A DNA stretch of 64,000 nucleotides from an uncultured Pelagibacteraceae bacterium (lineage in GTDB: Bacteria > Pseudomonadota > Alphaproteobacteria > Pelagibacterales > Pelagibacteraceae), in the NCBI GenBank assembly GCA_902573425.1, contig CACGJO010000003.1, forward strand, positions 1 through 64,000. Reading direction: 5' to 3'. Position numbers and translations under genes: made by a program. The notes under the pieces are model-generated. The model had not been told where the DNA came from, did no database searches, and saw only the letters and a list, made by a program, of their open reading frames with translations. Position 1 is the first letter of the stretch; each line of letters opens with the position of its first letter. Shown here one piece after another: positions 11,225-24,699 of this stretch.

Positions 11225-12766
11225 GTGGACATTAATCCTTCTGAAATAACTAAAATTTTAAAAGAACAGATAAAAAACCTTGGAGAGAAAACAGAAGTTT
11301 CTGAGATAGGCAAAGTTCTTTCTGTTGGAGATGGTATTGCAAGGGTATATGGCCTTGATAATGTGCAGGCTGGGGAAATGGTTGAGTTTAAAGATGGCTC
11401 TAAAGGGATGGCATTAAATTTAGAAAGCGATAACGTTGGAATCGTGATTTTTGGTGATGATAAATCAATTAAAGAGGGCGATACCGTCAAAAGAACTGGA
11501 ACCATAGTTGATGTTCCTGTTGGAAAAGAATTATTAGGAAGAGTAGTAGATGCTTTAGGTAACCCAATTGATGGCAAAGAAGCTCTTAAAAAAGGAATTA
11601 AAAGAAAAAGAGTTGAGGTTAAAGCACCAGGTATAATTCCAAGAAAATCAGTTAACGAACCTATGCAAACAGGTTTAAAGGCAATTGACAGTTTAATACC
11701 AATTGGAAGAGGTCAAAGAGAATTAATAATTGGTGACAGACAAACTGGAAAAACAGCAGTTGCAATAGATACAATAATTAATCAAAAAAAAATAAACGAG
11801 TCATCTGATGAGAAAAAAAAGCTATATTGTATTTATGTTGCAATTGGTCAAAAAAGATCAACTGTAGCTCAAATTCTTAAAACACTTCAAGACGCTGGAG
11901 CAATGGATTATACAATAATTGTATCTGCAACAGCATCAGACCCTGCACCTTTGCAGTTTTTGGCACCATATACCGGTTGTACTTTTGGAGAATTTTTTAG
12001 AGATAACGGGATGCACGCTTTAATTATATATGACGATTTATCAAAACAAGCTGTTGCATATAGACAAATGTCACTATTATTGCGAAGACCTCCAGGACGA
12101 GAAGCATATCCCGGTGATGTATTCTACTTGCATAGTAGATTATTAGAAAGAGCAGCTAAACTAAACGACGATAATGGAGGTGGTTCACTTACAGCATTAC
12201 CAATCATTGAAACCCAAGCAGGAGATGTTTCAGCATATATTCCTACAAATGTAATTTCGATTACTGATGGTCAAATCTTTTTAGGCACTGAGTTATTTAA
12301 CCAAGGTATCAGACCAGCTGTAAATGTCGGACTTTCTGTTTCGAGGGTCGGATCAGCCGCCCAAACAAAAGCTATGAAAAAAGTGGCAGGATCGATTAAA
12401 TTAGAACTGGCTCAATATCGTGAAATGGCAGCGTTTGCTCAATTTGGTTCAGATTTAGACGCGTCAACGCAGAAACTTTTGAATAGAGGATCCAAACTAA
12501 CTGAATTATTGAAACAAGATCAGTACAGCCCTATGACAGTTGCTGAACAAGTAGTGATTATATATGCAGGAGTTAAAGGATATTTAGATAGTATTGATAT
12601 AAGTGAAATTCGTTCATTTGAAAAAGGTCTCTTAGACTTAGTTAAAACCGAAAATTCAGAAATAATAGACTCAATTCAAAAGAGTGGAAAAATAGAGGAA
12701 AATATAGATAAGATCCTGACTGAAGTTATCACAAATTATAAAAAAAAAAATTTTGAGAAAAAATAA
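11225..12766 (+). CDS. atpA: ATP synthase F1 subunit alpha
   Basis: [16 protein letters not shown]-loop; 513 aa; operon context. Confidence 0.99.
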   Translation: MDINPSEITKILKEQIKNLGEKTEVSEIGKVLSVGDGIARVYGLDNVQAGEMVEFKDGSKGMALNLESDNVGIVIFGDDKSIKEGDTVKRTGTIVDVPVGKELLGRVVDALGNPIDGKEALKKGIKRKRVEVKAPGIIPRKSVNEPMQTGLKAIDSLIPIGRGQRELIIGDRQTGKTAVAIDTIINQKKINESSDEKKKLYCIYVAIGQKRSTVAQILKTLQDAGAMDYTIIVSATASDPAPLQFLAPYTGCTFGEFFRDNGMHALIIYDDLSKQAVAYRQMSLLLRRPPGREAYPGDVFYLHSRLLERAAKLNDDNGGGSLTALPIIETQAGDVSAYIPTNVISITDGQIFLGTELFNQGIRPAVNVGLSVSRVGSAAQTKAMKKVAGSIKLELAQYREMAAFAQFGSDLDASTQKLLNRGSKLTELLKQDQYSPMTVAEQVVIIYAGVKGYLDSIDISEIRSFEKGLLDLVKTENSEIIDSIQKSGKIEENIDKILTEVITNYKKKNFEKK

Positions 12767-13641
12767 TGCCAAGCTTAGATGACCTACGAAAAAGAATTTC
12801 AAGTGTTAAATCAACACAAAAAATTACAAAAGCTATGAAGATGGTTGCAGCCGCAAAGCTTCGTAAAGCACAAGAAATGGCCGAAAATGGAAGGCCTTAT
12901 AGTGATAAAATGAATGTGATTATTCAAAATTTAAGCAAAGGTATAAACGATCCCTTGAATGCGCCAAAACTTTTAATTGGTTCTGGCGATGATAAAACGC
13001 ATTTGTGTGTCGTGATGACAGCTGACAGGGGTTTATGTGGAGGTTTTAATACTAATATTGTCAAGCAGGCAAAGAATTACTTTAACAAAATTTTAAAAGA
13101 ATCTAAAAATCTCAAAATAATTACTGTAGGAACGAAGGGGTTAGATCAATTAAAAAGAGAATACGGCAAGTATATTGTTAAAAAAATTGATTTCAAAAAT
13201 AAAAAACAAATCTCCTTTAAAGACGCTTCACTAGTCGGAGATGAAATTGTAAAATTATTTAAAAATAATGAATTTGATAAATGTATAATTTTTTATAATA
13301 AATTTAAAAATGTAATGACACAAATACCTCAGTCACAACAATTAATACCTGCAAAAAAAGAGGATGAGACTAAAACAGAACAAGAGTCGTCCTATGATTT
13401 TGAACCTGAGGAAGATGAAATATTAGAAGATCTTCTACCAAAAAATATCTCTACACAAATTTATAAAGGATTTTTGGAAAATTCTGCAAGTGAACAAGGA
13501 TCCAGAATGACAGCCATGGATAATGCGACAAGAAATGCTGGTGATTTAGTGGAAAAACTAACAATAAATTATAATAGAAGTAGACAAGCCGCTATCACAA
13601 AAGAATTAATTGAAATAATATCAGGGGCAGAAAGTTTATAA
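12766..13641 (+). CDS. atpG: ATP synthase F1 subunit gamma
   Basis: [36 protein letters not shown]; operon context. Confidence 0.98.
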   Translation: MPSLDDLRKRISSVKSTQKITKAMKMVAAAKLRKAQEMAENGRPYSDKMNVIIQNLSKGINDPLNAPKLLIGSGDDKTHLCVVMTADRGLCGGFNTNIVKQAKNYFNKILKESKNLKIITVGTKGLDQLKREYGKYIVKKIDFKNKKQISFKDASLVGDEIVKLFKNNEFDKCIIFYNKFKNVMTQIPQSQQLIPAKKEDETKTEQESSYDFEPEEDEILEDLLPKNISTQIYKGFLENSASEQGSRMTAMDNATRNAGDLVEKLTINYNRSRQAAITKELIEIISGAESL

Positions 13642-15063
<1,422 letters not shown>

Positions 15064-15450
15064 ATGAATGAAAATTTTAATATAGAAATTATTTCTCCTG
15101 AAAAAAAACTATTTGCAGAAAAGGGCAAGTCAATAACCATACCCTCTTTTGAAGGTGAAATGACCATTTTACCCGATCATATTTCTATAATTACTTTTTT
15201 AAGGCCCGGAGTCATAAATATTAATGAAAATAAAAAGAAATATTTTGTAGAGGAGGGAACAGTTGAGTTCTCAAAAAATAATCTAACAATATTATCCTCA
15301 ACCATCATCGACCTCGATAGTCTCTCAAAAGATGTTATTTCAAGTATGCTTGAAGACAGTAAAAAAGAGTTAAACCAAGAAAATATAGATGATAAAAAGC
15401 GATATATTATTTCTCATAAAATTGACTGTTTATCACAAATTAGTTTATAA
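15064..15450 (+). CDS. atpC: ATP synthase F1 subunit epsilon
   Basis: N-terminal epsilon beta-sandwich sequence; last gene of atpHAGDC. Confidence 0.93.
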   Translation: MNENFNIEIISPEKKLFAEKGKSITIPSFEGEMTILPDHISIITFLRPGVININENKKKYFVEEGTVEFSKNNLTILSSTIIDLDSLSKDVISSMLEDSKKELNQENIDDKKRYIISHKIDCLSQISL

Positions 15451-15913
15451 AATTTCTTATTTTTGGTAGAAGTTGCTCGTAAACTTTCTTTTTAAAATCA
15501 ACGATTACATTTGGTAAATTTTCAATATCTAACCATTGCCACTCAATAAACTCTGGTTTATCCATTTCTAAGTTTATTTCTTCATCATTACCCAAAAATT
15601 TAACAATAAACCACTTTTGTTTTTGACCTCTAAATTTTCCTCTCCAAATTTTTCCCAATAGGTAATTTGGTAATTCATATTCAAACCAACCATCAATTTC
15701 ACTGAGTATTTTGATATTATTAATTCCAGTTTCTTCATGAAGTTCTCTTTTCATTGCATCAGTTAAGTCTTCGCCCTTATTAACACCACCTTGCGGCATC
15801 TGCCATTTATCTACTGGATTATCTTTCCTTTTACCAACAAAAACTTGATTTTTTTTATTTAAAACAATTGCTCCAACACCTATCCTTAAAGGTAGTTTTT
15901 TTATAGAGATCAT
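15440..15913 (-). CDS. rppH: RNA pyrophosphohydrolase (Nudix)
   Basis: RIGVGAIVLNKKNQVFVGKR; Nudix box GGVNKGEDLTDAMKRELHEETGI. Confidence 0.93.
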   Translation of the reverse strand: MISIKKLPLRIGVGAIVLNKKNQVFVGKRKDNPVDKWQMPQGGVNKGEDLTDAMKRELHEETGINNIKILSEIDGWFEYELPNYLLGKIWRGKFRGQKQKWFIVKFLGNDEEINLEMDKPEFIEWQWLDIENLPNVIVDFKKKVYEQLLPKIRNFIN

Positions 15914-17043
15914 AGAGTTAAAAGTTTTAAAGCATAATTTAATTGATTATCAGATGGACTGTCAGTTTTAAAATTTTGACCCTGCTCTTCAATAAAAATA
16001 TCTGGAGCTACACCCACTTCCGAAATTGATTTACCTGATGGTAAATAGTATTTAGAAACAGTTAACCGTATTCCACCACCATCACTCAGTGGAATAATAG
16101 ATTGAACTGAGCCTTTTCCATATGTATTTTCTCCAAGTATGATTGCTCTTTTATGATCTTTAAGCGCACCAGCAACTATTTCAGATGCTGATGCAGAGCC
16201 ATTATTAATTATAATTATTAAGGGCTTTCCATTAACTTTATCTCCCTTTCTTGCAAAAAATCTTCTGTTCTCAATGGATTTCCTTCCTTTTGTTGAAACA
16301 ATTTCTCCATCGTCTAAGAAAAAATCTGTAATACTTACTGCTTGGGTTAAAAGTCCTCCGGGATTATTTCTAAGATCAAGAATATATCCGATTGGTCTAT
16401 TCTTTTTTTCAAAATCTTTTATTTTTTGGTTTAATTGGTTGCTACTGTTACTATTAAAAGCTTTTAACTTTATATAGGCAATATTTTTTTGTATTATTTT
16501 AGCTTCTACAGATTTAATTTGAATTATTTCTCTTTTTAAAATTTTTTCTAAAGCTTTTTTTTCACCTTTTCTTCTTATTGTAAGTTTAATTTTCGAATCA
16601 ATTGGACCTCTCATCATTTTAACTGCCTCCATGAGTGATTTGCCTTGAACCTGCTTGTCATCAATTTTTACAATATAATCACCAGATTTAATCCCCGCTC
16701 TAGATGCCGGGGTATCATCGATTGGGGAAATTACTTTCACTACTCCAGCCTCCATACCAACCTCAATTCCAAGTCCACCAAACTCCCCCCTCGTGTCTGT
16801 TTCCATACTTTTAAAAAGTTCAGGATTCATGTAAGCAGAATAAGGATCTAGAGATTGAAGTGCACCATTAATGGCAGAGTCTAGCATTTCAGATTGATCT
16901 ACGTCTTCGACATATTCTTTTTTAATTTTCTCTAAAACCTCTCCAAACAAATCAATTTTTTTATAAAGCTTTTCATTCGTGTTACTATGAAGATTTCCTG
17001 TAAGTATGAAAAATAGTATTAATATTTTAAATATTCTAATCAT
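15910..17043 (-). CDS. ctpA: S41 family C-terminal processing peptidase
   Basis: Signal peptide, PDZ (GGLGIEVGMEAG), NGSASASEIVAGALKDHKRA...GKGSVQ catalytic region. Confidence 0.93.
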   Translation of the reverse strand: MIRIFKILILFFILTGNLHSNTNEKLYKKIDLFGEVLEKIKKEYVEDVDQSEMLDSAINGALQSLDPYSAYMNPELFKSMETDTRGEFGGLGIEVGMEAGVVKVISPIDDTPASRAGIKSGDYIVKIDDKQVQGKSLMEAVKMMRGPIDSKIKLTIRRKGEKKALEKILKREIIQIKSVEAKIIQKNIAYIKLKAFNSNSSNQLNQKIKDFEKKNRPIGYILDLRNNPGGLLTQAVSITDFFLDDGEIVSTKGRKSIENRRFFARKGDKVNGKPLIIIINNGSASASEIVAGALKDHKRAIILGENTYGKGSVQSIIPLSDGGGIRLTVSKYYLPSGKSISEVGVAPDIFIEEQGQNFKTDSPSDNQLNYALKLLTL

Positions 17044-17387
17044 GTAACAACTCCACTAATTTCAGATGGATCACACCACATTTTTTCTAAATCATAAAAT
17101 TTTCTTTTTTCGGGGTGAAATATATGAACAATTATATCTATTGCGTCTATCAATTTCCAATCTGAACTAGTTTTTCCTTCAATATTATATTTTCCTAAAC
17201 CATTTTTAACTAATTCTTTTACAATTATTTCTGACAAAGATTGTATATGCCTCGAGGATGTTCCAGAGGCTATAATCATATAATCAGCAATTGAAGACTT
17301 GCCTTTTAAATTTATTGATATAATATTTTTTGCTTTACTATCACTTAGAGCTTTTTCTATTATTTTTTTTTGTTTTAAAACTTCCAT
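17040..17387 (-). CDS. rsfS: Ribosomal silencing factor RsfS
   Basis: DYMIIASGTSSRHIQSLSE; DWKLIDAIDIIVHIFHPEKRKFYDLEKMW. Confidence 0.95.
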   Translation of the reverse strand: MEVLKQKKIIEKALSDSKAKNIISINLKGKSSIADYMIIASGTSSRHIQSLSEIIVKELVKNGLGKYNIEGKTSSDWKLIDAIDIIVHIFHPEKRKFYDLEKMWCDPSEISGVVT

Positions 17388-17935
17388 TATTTATATTTTA
17401 AGTAATTTTTTCTTAATTTTGAAGAAGAAATATTGATCCTTTTTGACTTAATAAATTTAATTTTTTCTTTTCCTAGATAATTGTAAGCTTTACATTTAAA
17501 TATTTGTTTTAAATAGCCATTTCTTGGAAAAACAATAATTTTACAAAAATCAGAAATTTTTTGCCAATCATGCCATTTATGAAATTTTAAAAGGTTATCC
17601 GATCCCATTAAAAAAAATATTTCTGACTTTTTATATTTTTTTTTAAGATACTTTACTAAATTAATGGTTTTAGATGACTTTATGGCATCATCATAAGCCT
17701 CAATTTTAATTCTATTGACCTTTGATATTACGTTTCTTGAAAAATTGATTCTTTTTTGTAATGAAAAATAAGACTTATTCTTTAAAGGATTTTTCTTTGT
17801 TACTGCCCAAATCAAAAACTTAAGCTTTAATTTTTTTATAGCAAATTTAGAAATCTCTAAATGACCTATATGTGGTGGATCAAAAGTACCACCCAAAACT
17901 CCAATTTTTTTATGATTATTCTTCGGCACACCCAT
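17387..17935 (-). CDS. nadD: Nicotinate-nucleotide adenylyltransferase
   Basis: IGVLGGTFDPPHIGHLEI; MGSDNLLKFHKWHDW. Confidence 0.95.
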   Translation of the reverse strand: MGVPKNNHKKIGVLGGTFDPPHIGHLEISKFAIKKLKLKFLIWAVTKKNPLKNKSYFSLQKRINFSRNVISKVNRIKIEAYDDAIKSSKTINLVKYLKKKYKKSEIFFLMGSDNLLKFHKWHDWQKISDFCKIIVFPRNGYLKQIFKCKAYNYLGKEKIKFIKSKRINISSSKLRKNYLKYK

Positions 17936-17938
17936 TAG

Positions 17939-19179
17939 TTAAGATCTTATTGAACCATTGCCTTTAACTATGTACTTGTAAGAAGTTAATTGATTTATGC
18001 CAACAGGACCTCTCGGCGGCATTTTATTAGTTGAAATTCCAATCTCACCACCAAATCCAAATTCCCCCCCATCAGCAAATTGTGTTGAAACATTATGCAT
18101 CGCAATTGAACTGTTAACACCTTTTAAAAAACTTTTTGCAGTTTTATTATTATTTGTAATGATACTATCTGTGTGCATAGTGCCATATTTTAAAATATGA
18201 GACACAGCTTCATCCACACCTTTTACTGATTTAATTGAAATTATTGAATCCAAGTATTCGGTTTGCCAGTCCTTTTCAGTTGCCTTTTTTAATCTATAAT
18301 TAAATAATTTATTTATTTTATCGTCTACTCTAACCTCACAACCCATTCTAGTTAAAGCATGAATAATCTTAGTACCATGAGATGATAAAATCCTGTCATT
18401 TATTAAAAGAGTTTCTAATGCTCCACAAATGCTTGTTCTTCTCATCTTGGCATTAATTATAATCTTTTTTGCCATTTCTAAATTTGAGTTTTTATCTAAA
18501 TAAATGTGACATAATCCTTCAAGATGTCCGATTACATTTACTTTAGATAGTTTCTGAACTTTTTTGACTAAATTTTTACCCCCTCTTGGAACAATCAAAT
18601 CAATATAATTACTCATTTTAGAAAGAATAAAGTCGACAATTTTTCTGTCTTTTTTTTCAATGAATTGGACACAATTTTTATCAATTCTATTTTTTTTTAA
18701 AGCTCTTCTAAATAAGTTAGCTAAAAATCTATTTGTATAATAAGCCTCAGAACCACCTCGCAAGATTACACTGTTGCCAGATTTTAAGCATAGTGATGCG
18801 ACGTCTGCGGTGACATTTGGTCTACTCTCATATATTACAGATATAACGCCTATTGGAATTGATACTTTCTCAATTTTTAGTTTATTTGATCTTTTCCATT
18901 TAGATAAAACTTGACCAACAGGGTTCTTAAAATTTTCAATAGTTTTTATACTTGATATAATTTGGTTAATCTTTTCGCTGTTTAACATTAATCTGTCTAT
19001 AAGTTTTTTTCTTTTTGCTTTTTTTATATCCTTTGAGTTTTCCCTTAAAATTTTTAACTTATTTTTCTTCACAAGGGACGCGTATTCTTTTAAAGCTTTT
19101 TTAATTTTTGAATGTTCCACATTCTTTAAGTTCTCAAATGCTTTTAAAGATTTTTCTCCAATATTTTTAATATAATTCA

Positions 19180-19180
<1 letters not shown>
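17939..19180 (-). CDS. proA: Glutamate-5-semialdehyde dehydrogenase
   Basis: PIGVISVIYESRPNVTADVASLCLKSGNSVILRGG. Confidence 0.97.
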
Positions 19181-21269
<2,089 letters not shown>

Positions 21270-21278
21270 TTACAGAAT

Positions 21279-21533
21279 TTATTTGGGAACTACAGAAACC
21301 AAAGTTCTATTTGACTTGGTTTTTTTGAATTTAACTTTTCCCGCAATAAGAGAAAAAATTGAATGATCTTTACCCATGCCGACATTATTTCCAGGATGTA
21401 TTTTGGTGCCTCTTTGTCTGACTATTATATTTCCAGGCTTAACTAATTGTTCGCCATATCTTTTAACGCCTAGACGACGACCTGCACTATCTCGGCCGTT
21501 CTTCGATGATCCACCTGCTTTTTTTGTTGCCAT
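21279..21533 (-). CDS. rpmA: 50S ribosomal protein L27
   Basis: [43 protein letters not shown]. Confidence 0.99.
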   Translation of the reverse strand: MATKKAGGSSKNGRDSAGRRLGVKRYGEQLVKPGNIIVRQRGTKIHPGNNVGMGKDHSIFSLIAGKVKFKKTKSNRTLVSVVPK

Positions 21534-21538
21534 TTATT

Positions 21539-21964
21539 TTATTTCTTATTTTTAATTAGTTCTTTTTTTTTAACAGTTTTTTTACCTGATTTTTGTTCTT
21601 TTGACAAATTCATTTGATTATCTTTAATTTCAGAAACTAATTTTCCACCTTTAGATAAAATTTTAATAATTTGGATTTTTGAAAGTTGTTGTCTGTGTCC
21701 ATATTTTTTTCTTGAGTTTTGTCTTCTTCTCTTTTTAAAAACCAAAATTTTTCTATCTTTAATATTGTCTAAAACCAAGCCCTCAACTAATGCACCTTCA
21801 ACAGTTGGATTTCCAACTTCAGTGTTTTTGTCATCGTTAACTAAAAGAACTTTTTTAAATTCGACTTTATTTCCTTTTACAATATTTAATTTTTCCACCT
21901 TCAAAATATTACTAGCAGAAACTTTATATTGTTTTCCACCTGTTTCTATTATTGCAAAAGACAT
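21539..21964 (-). CDS. rplU: 50S ribosomal protein L21 with lysine-rich C-terminal extension
   Basis: MSFAIIETGGKQYKVSASNILKVEKL; GHRQQLSKIQIIKI. Confidence 0.97.
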   Translation of the reverse strand: MSFAIIETGGKQYKVSASNILKVEKLNIVKGNKVEFKKVLLVNDDKNTEVGNPTVEGALVEGLVLDNIKDRKILVFKKRRRQNSRKKYGHRQQLSKIQIIKILSKGGKLVSEIKDNQMNLSKEQKSGKKTVKKKELIKNKK

Positions 21965-21990
21965 AAAATATTCCTTTTTAATTTTAAGGC

Positions 21991-22018
21991 AATATAACTC
22001 TGTAACTTATCAAGTCAA
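21991..22018 (-). promoter_or_regulatory. Predicted sigma70-type promoter for rplU-rpmA-obgE
   Basis: Minus strand TTGACT (22013-22018), 16-nt spacer, TATATT (21991-21996), upstream of AAGGA and the rplU ATG. Confidence 0.5.
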
Positions 22019-22029
22019 GTTGAATGATG

Positions 22030-22794
22030 TTAGAATTGATCTTTTAAATTCCTTAGTTTTTTAAAAACTTCAATATTTGAAGCATTATCTATTCCTATGC
22101 TTTTTTTAATTTTTTTATCATCGTATCTTAAAAATATATTTGTCTCGATTTCCTCTTGCAAAGTTGTCGGAATAGTTGGTTCTTTGAAATCAATTTTACT
22201 TTTCACTTCTTTAATCCTTTTTTTTAAATTCAAATTATCTTTATCTATTTTGATACAAAATTTACCATTATTATTTGTATACTCGTGCCCACAATAAATT
22301 TTTGTATTCTTTGGTAATTTTTTTATTTTTTCCAATGAACTGAACATTTGTTCATAAGATCCTTCAAAAACTCTACCACACCCTAGTGAAAATAATGTAT
22401 CTCCCGAGAATAAAACTGAGTCTATTTCTGAAAAAAAGATAATATGGTCAAGTGTATGACCAGGAACATGAATAATTTTAAATTTTGTTTCACCAAAAAT
22501 AAAGTAATCATTATCTTTCTTTTTAATATCTGCTCCAGGAACTTTGTCTTGATCATATGCTGAACAAATAATTTGTGATTTATATTTTGCCTTTAAAGCT
22601 AAGTTTCCACCCACATGATCAGAATGATGATGAGTATTAAGAATAAAATCCAATTTTTTATATTTTTTATTTATCTCTTGATCCACCTTTAAAAATTCTG
22701 AAGGATCAACTATAGCAATTAAATTTGTTTTCTTATCTCTTACTAAATAACTATAATTATCTTGTAAGCATTTTATAATTGAAATTTCTAACAT
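22030..22794 (-). CDS. gloB: Hydroxyacylglutathione hydrolase (glyoxalase II)
   Basis: THHHSDHVGG metal-binding motif; HVPGHTLDHIIFF; CGHEYTNNN. Confidence 0.96.
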   Translation of the reverse strand: MLEISIIKCLQDNYSYLVRDKKTNLIAIVDPSEFLKVDQEINKKYKKLDFILNTHHHSDHVGGNLALKAKYKSQIICSAYDQDKVPGADIKKKDNDYFIFGETKFKIIHVPGHTLDHIIFFSEIDSVLFSGDTLFSLGCGRVFEGSYEQMFSSLEKIKKLPKNTKIYCGHEYTNNNGKFCIKIDKDNLNLKKRIKEVKSKIDFKEPTIPTTLQEEIETNIFLRYDDKKIKKSIGIDNASNIEVFKKLRNLKDQF

Positions 22795-23388
22795 CTAACT
22801 TAATAAAAAAATCCCTATTTTTGAAAATAAATTTTTTATCTCAAGGTTACTTCTTTTTATTTGAGAAGTTTTATCCTCATTTATTCCTAAAATTTTATCT
22901 ATTTTAATATTTTTTTCATTACAAAAATTGAACATATCTTTTATGGTGCACATATGAAGATTAGGTGTGTTATGCCAATTATAAGGTAAAGTTTTTGTCA
23001 TGGGCATCTTTCCAAAGATTAATAAGCTTGTTCTCACTTTCCAATAACCAAAATTCGGAATAGATACAATTGCTGATTTTCCAACTCTTAATAATTCCTT
23101 TAAAACTTTTTCTGGATTATAAAAAGCTTGAAGTGTTTGACTTAAAACAACATAATCAAATGATTGATCTGGGAATTGATGAAGCTCAGTCTCTGCATTC
23201 CCCTCAATCACAGACAAACCTTTGTAAATGCATTTTTTAACATATTCTTCTTTTATTTCTAATCCTCTAGCTTCTATATTTTTCTCTTTGATTAAAAGGT
23301 CCATTAAAGAACCATCTCCACAACCAACATCTAACACTCTTACATTCTTCGGGAGCAACTCAGCTATTACTTTAAATTCTTTTTTCAT
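22795..23388 (-). CDS. metW: Methionine biosynthesis protein MetW
   Basis: RVLDVGCGDGSLMDLL; SIPNFGYWKVRTSLL; adjacent to metX. Confidence 0.94.
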   Translation of the reverse strand: MKKEFKVIAELLPKNVRVLDVGCGDGSLMDLLIKEKNIEARGLEIKEEYVKKCIYKGLSVIEGNAETELHQFPDQSFDYVVLSQTLQAFYNPEKVLKELLRVGKSAIVSIPNFGYWKVRTSLLIFGKMPMTKTLPYNWHNTPNLHMCTIKDMFNFCNEKNIKIDKILGINEDKTSQIKRSNLEIKNLFSKIGIFLLS

Positions 23389-24499
23389 TTTTAAATTTTA
23401 AGTGCATTGAGTCTATAAAACCTTTTATAGTTTTTAAAAACTCTGGTTCATTTACTAAAAAAGAGTCATGTCCTTTATCTGTTTTAATTTCTGCAAAGGA
23501 AACATCAGCTCCTGCCGCATTAAGGGCTATTACAGTCTCCTTATTTTCTTTAGTTGTGTAAAGCCAGTCTGATGAGAATGATATTACTAGAAATTTGGTT
23601 TTTTGATTTTTAAATGCTTCTGTCAATCCACCTTTAAATTGTTTTGAAAGGTCAAAATAATCCATTGCTCTTGTAATATACAAGATAGAATTAGCATCAA
23701 ATCTCTCTACAAAAGCAAATCCTTGGTGTCTCAAATAACTTTCTACTTGGAAATCTGCATTAAAACTAAAGTCATAATCCCCTCTTTCTTGAAGTTTTCT
23801 ACCAAATTTTTCTTGCATTCCTTTTTCTGACAAATAACTAATGTGGCCAACCATTCTTGCTACAGCTAAACCATTTTTTGGTTGAATATTTTTTTTTATA
23901 TATTTTCCTTTGTCCCACACTGGATCAGCCATTACAGCTTGTCTTGCTAATTCATTTAGAGCGATATTTTGAGCGCTATGACTAGTACTACATGCAATTG
24001 GCATTGCAGAAAAAGTTCTGTTCGGAAAAGTTGCACAAAATTGTAAAGATTGCATACCTCCCATCGATCCTCCCGTTACACATAAAAGTTTTTTTATACC
24101 CAGATATTCTAAAAGAGTTTCTTGAGACCTAACAATATCTCTGATTGTAATAACTGGAAAATTTAAACCATATGGCTCATTAGTTTTTTTGTCTATTTCT
24201 TTAGGCCCCCATGAACCCATGCAGCCTCCAATTACATTTGCACAAATCACAAAATATTTATTTGTATCTATTGCTTTGCCTGGTCCAACTGCTGTTGTCC
24301 ACCAGCCATCTTTTTTAGTTATTGGATTTAATCCGGTTACAAACTGATCACCAGTTAAAGCATGGAAAACTAAAATAGCATTATCTTTGTTTTCATTTAA
24401 TTTTCCGTAAGTTTCGTATGCTAAAGGAAAATCTTTGATTGTTTGCTTACAGTCTAGCAAAAGAGATTTAGATATATTTAGTTTTTTTATATTTGTCAT
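23372..24499 (-). CDS. metX: Homoserine O-acetyltransferase
   Basis: LAYETYGKLN; HALTGDQFV; GGSMGGMQSLQ nucleophile elbow; SAM-II leader upstream. Confidence 0.96.
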   Translation of the reverse strand: MTNIKKLNISKSLLLDCKQTIKDFPLAYETYGKLNENKDNAILVFHALTGDQFVTGLNPITKKDGWWTTAVGPGKAIDTNKYFVICANVIGGCMGSWGPKEIDKKTNEPYGLNFPVITIRDIVRSQETLLEYLGIKKLLCVTGGSMGGMQSLQFCATFPNRTFSAMPIACSTSHSAQNIALNELARQAVMADPVWDKGKYIKKNIQPKNGLAVARMVGHISYLSEKGMQEKFGRKLQERGDYDFSFNADFQVESYLRHQGFAFVERFDANSILYITRAMDYFDLSKQFKGGLTEAFKNQKTKFLVISFSSDWLYTTKENKETVIALNAAGADVSFAEIKTDKGHDSFLVNEPEFLKTIKGFIDSMHLKFKNEKRI

Positions 24500-24511
24500 T
24501 TTGTTTTCACT

Positions 24512-24535
24512 AAAAAAAAACCCAGCTAAACTGGG
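24512..24535 (-). terminator. Intrinsic terminator-like hairpin in the metX leader (riboswitch expression platform)
   Basis: Minus strand ACCCAG-TTTAG-CTGGGT directly followed by a T run (24512-24520). Confidence 0.8.
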
Positions 24536-24544
24536 TAAAAAAAT

Positions 24545-24596
24545 CCCTGTTTAGCTGCATTTACTCAGCGCTCGCAATTTGGTTAAATCAGCGCTA
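24545..24596 (-). ncRNA. SAM-II riboswitch aptamer
   Basis: Minus strand TAGCGCTGATTTAACCAAATTGCGAGCGCTGAGTAAATGCAGCTAAACAGGG matches the SAM-II core (GCGCTGATTTAACC...TTGC.AGCGC...TAAATG.AGCTAAA..GGG), upstream of metX. Confidence 0.95.
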
Positions 24597-24602
24597 GGCG
24601 AA

Positions 24603-24631
24603 TGTATACTAAATCGCCACAAACATGTCAA
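24603..24631 (-). promoter_or_regulatory. Predicted sigma70-type promoter of the SAM-II/metX leader
   Basis: Minus strand TTGACA (24626-24631), exactly 17-nt spacer, TATACA (24603-24608). Confidence 0.75.
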
Positions 24632-24699
24632 TTTATTCAAATATTTTGATTTACGTTATACAAATTAAGTTGCTTTTAATATAAGACATCTAAAATATT

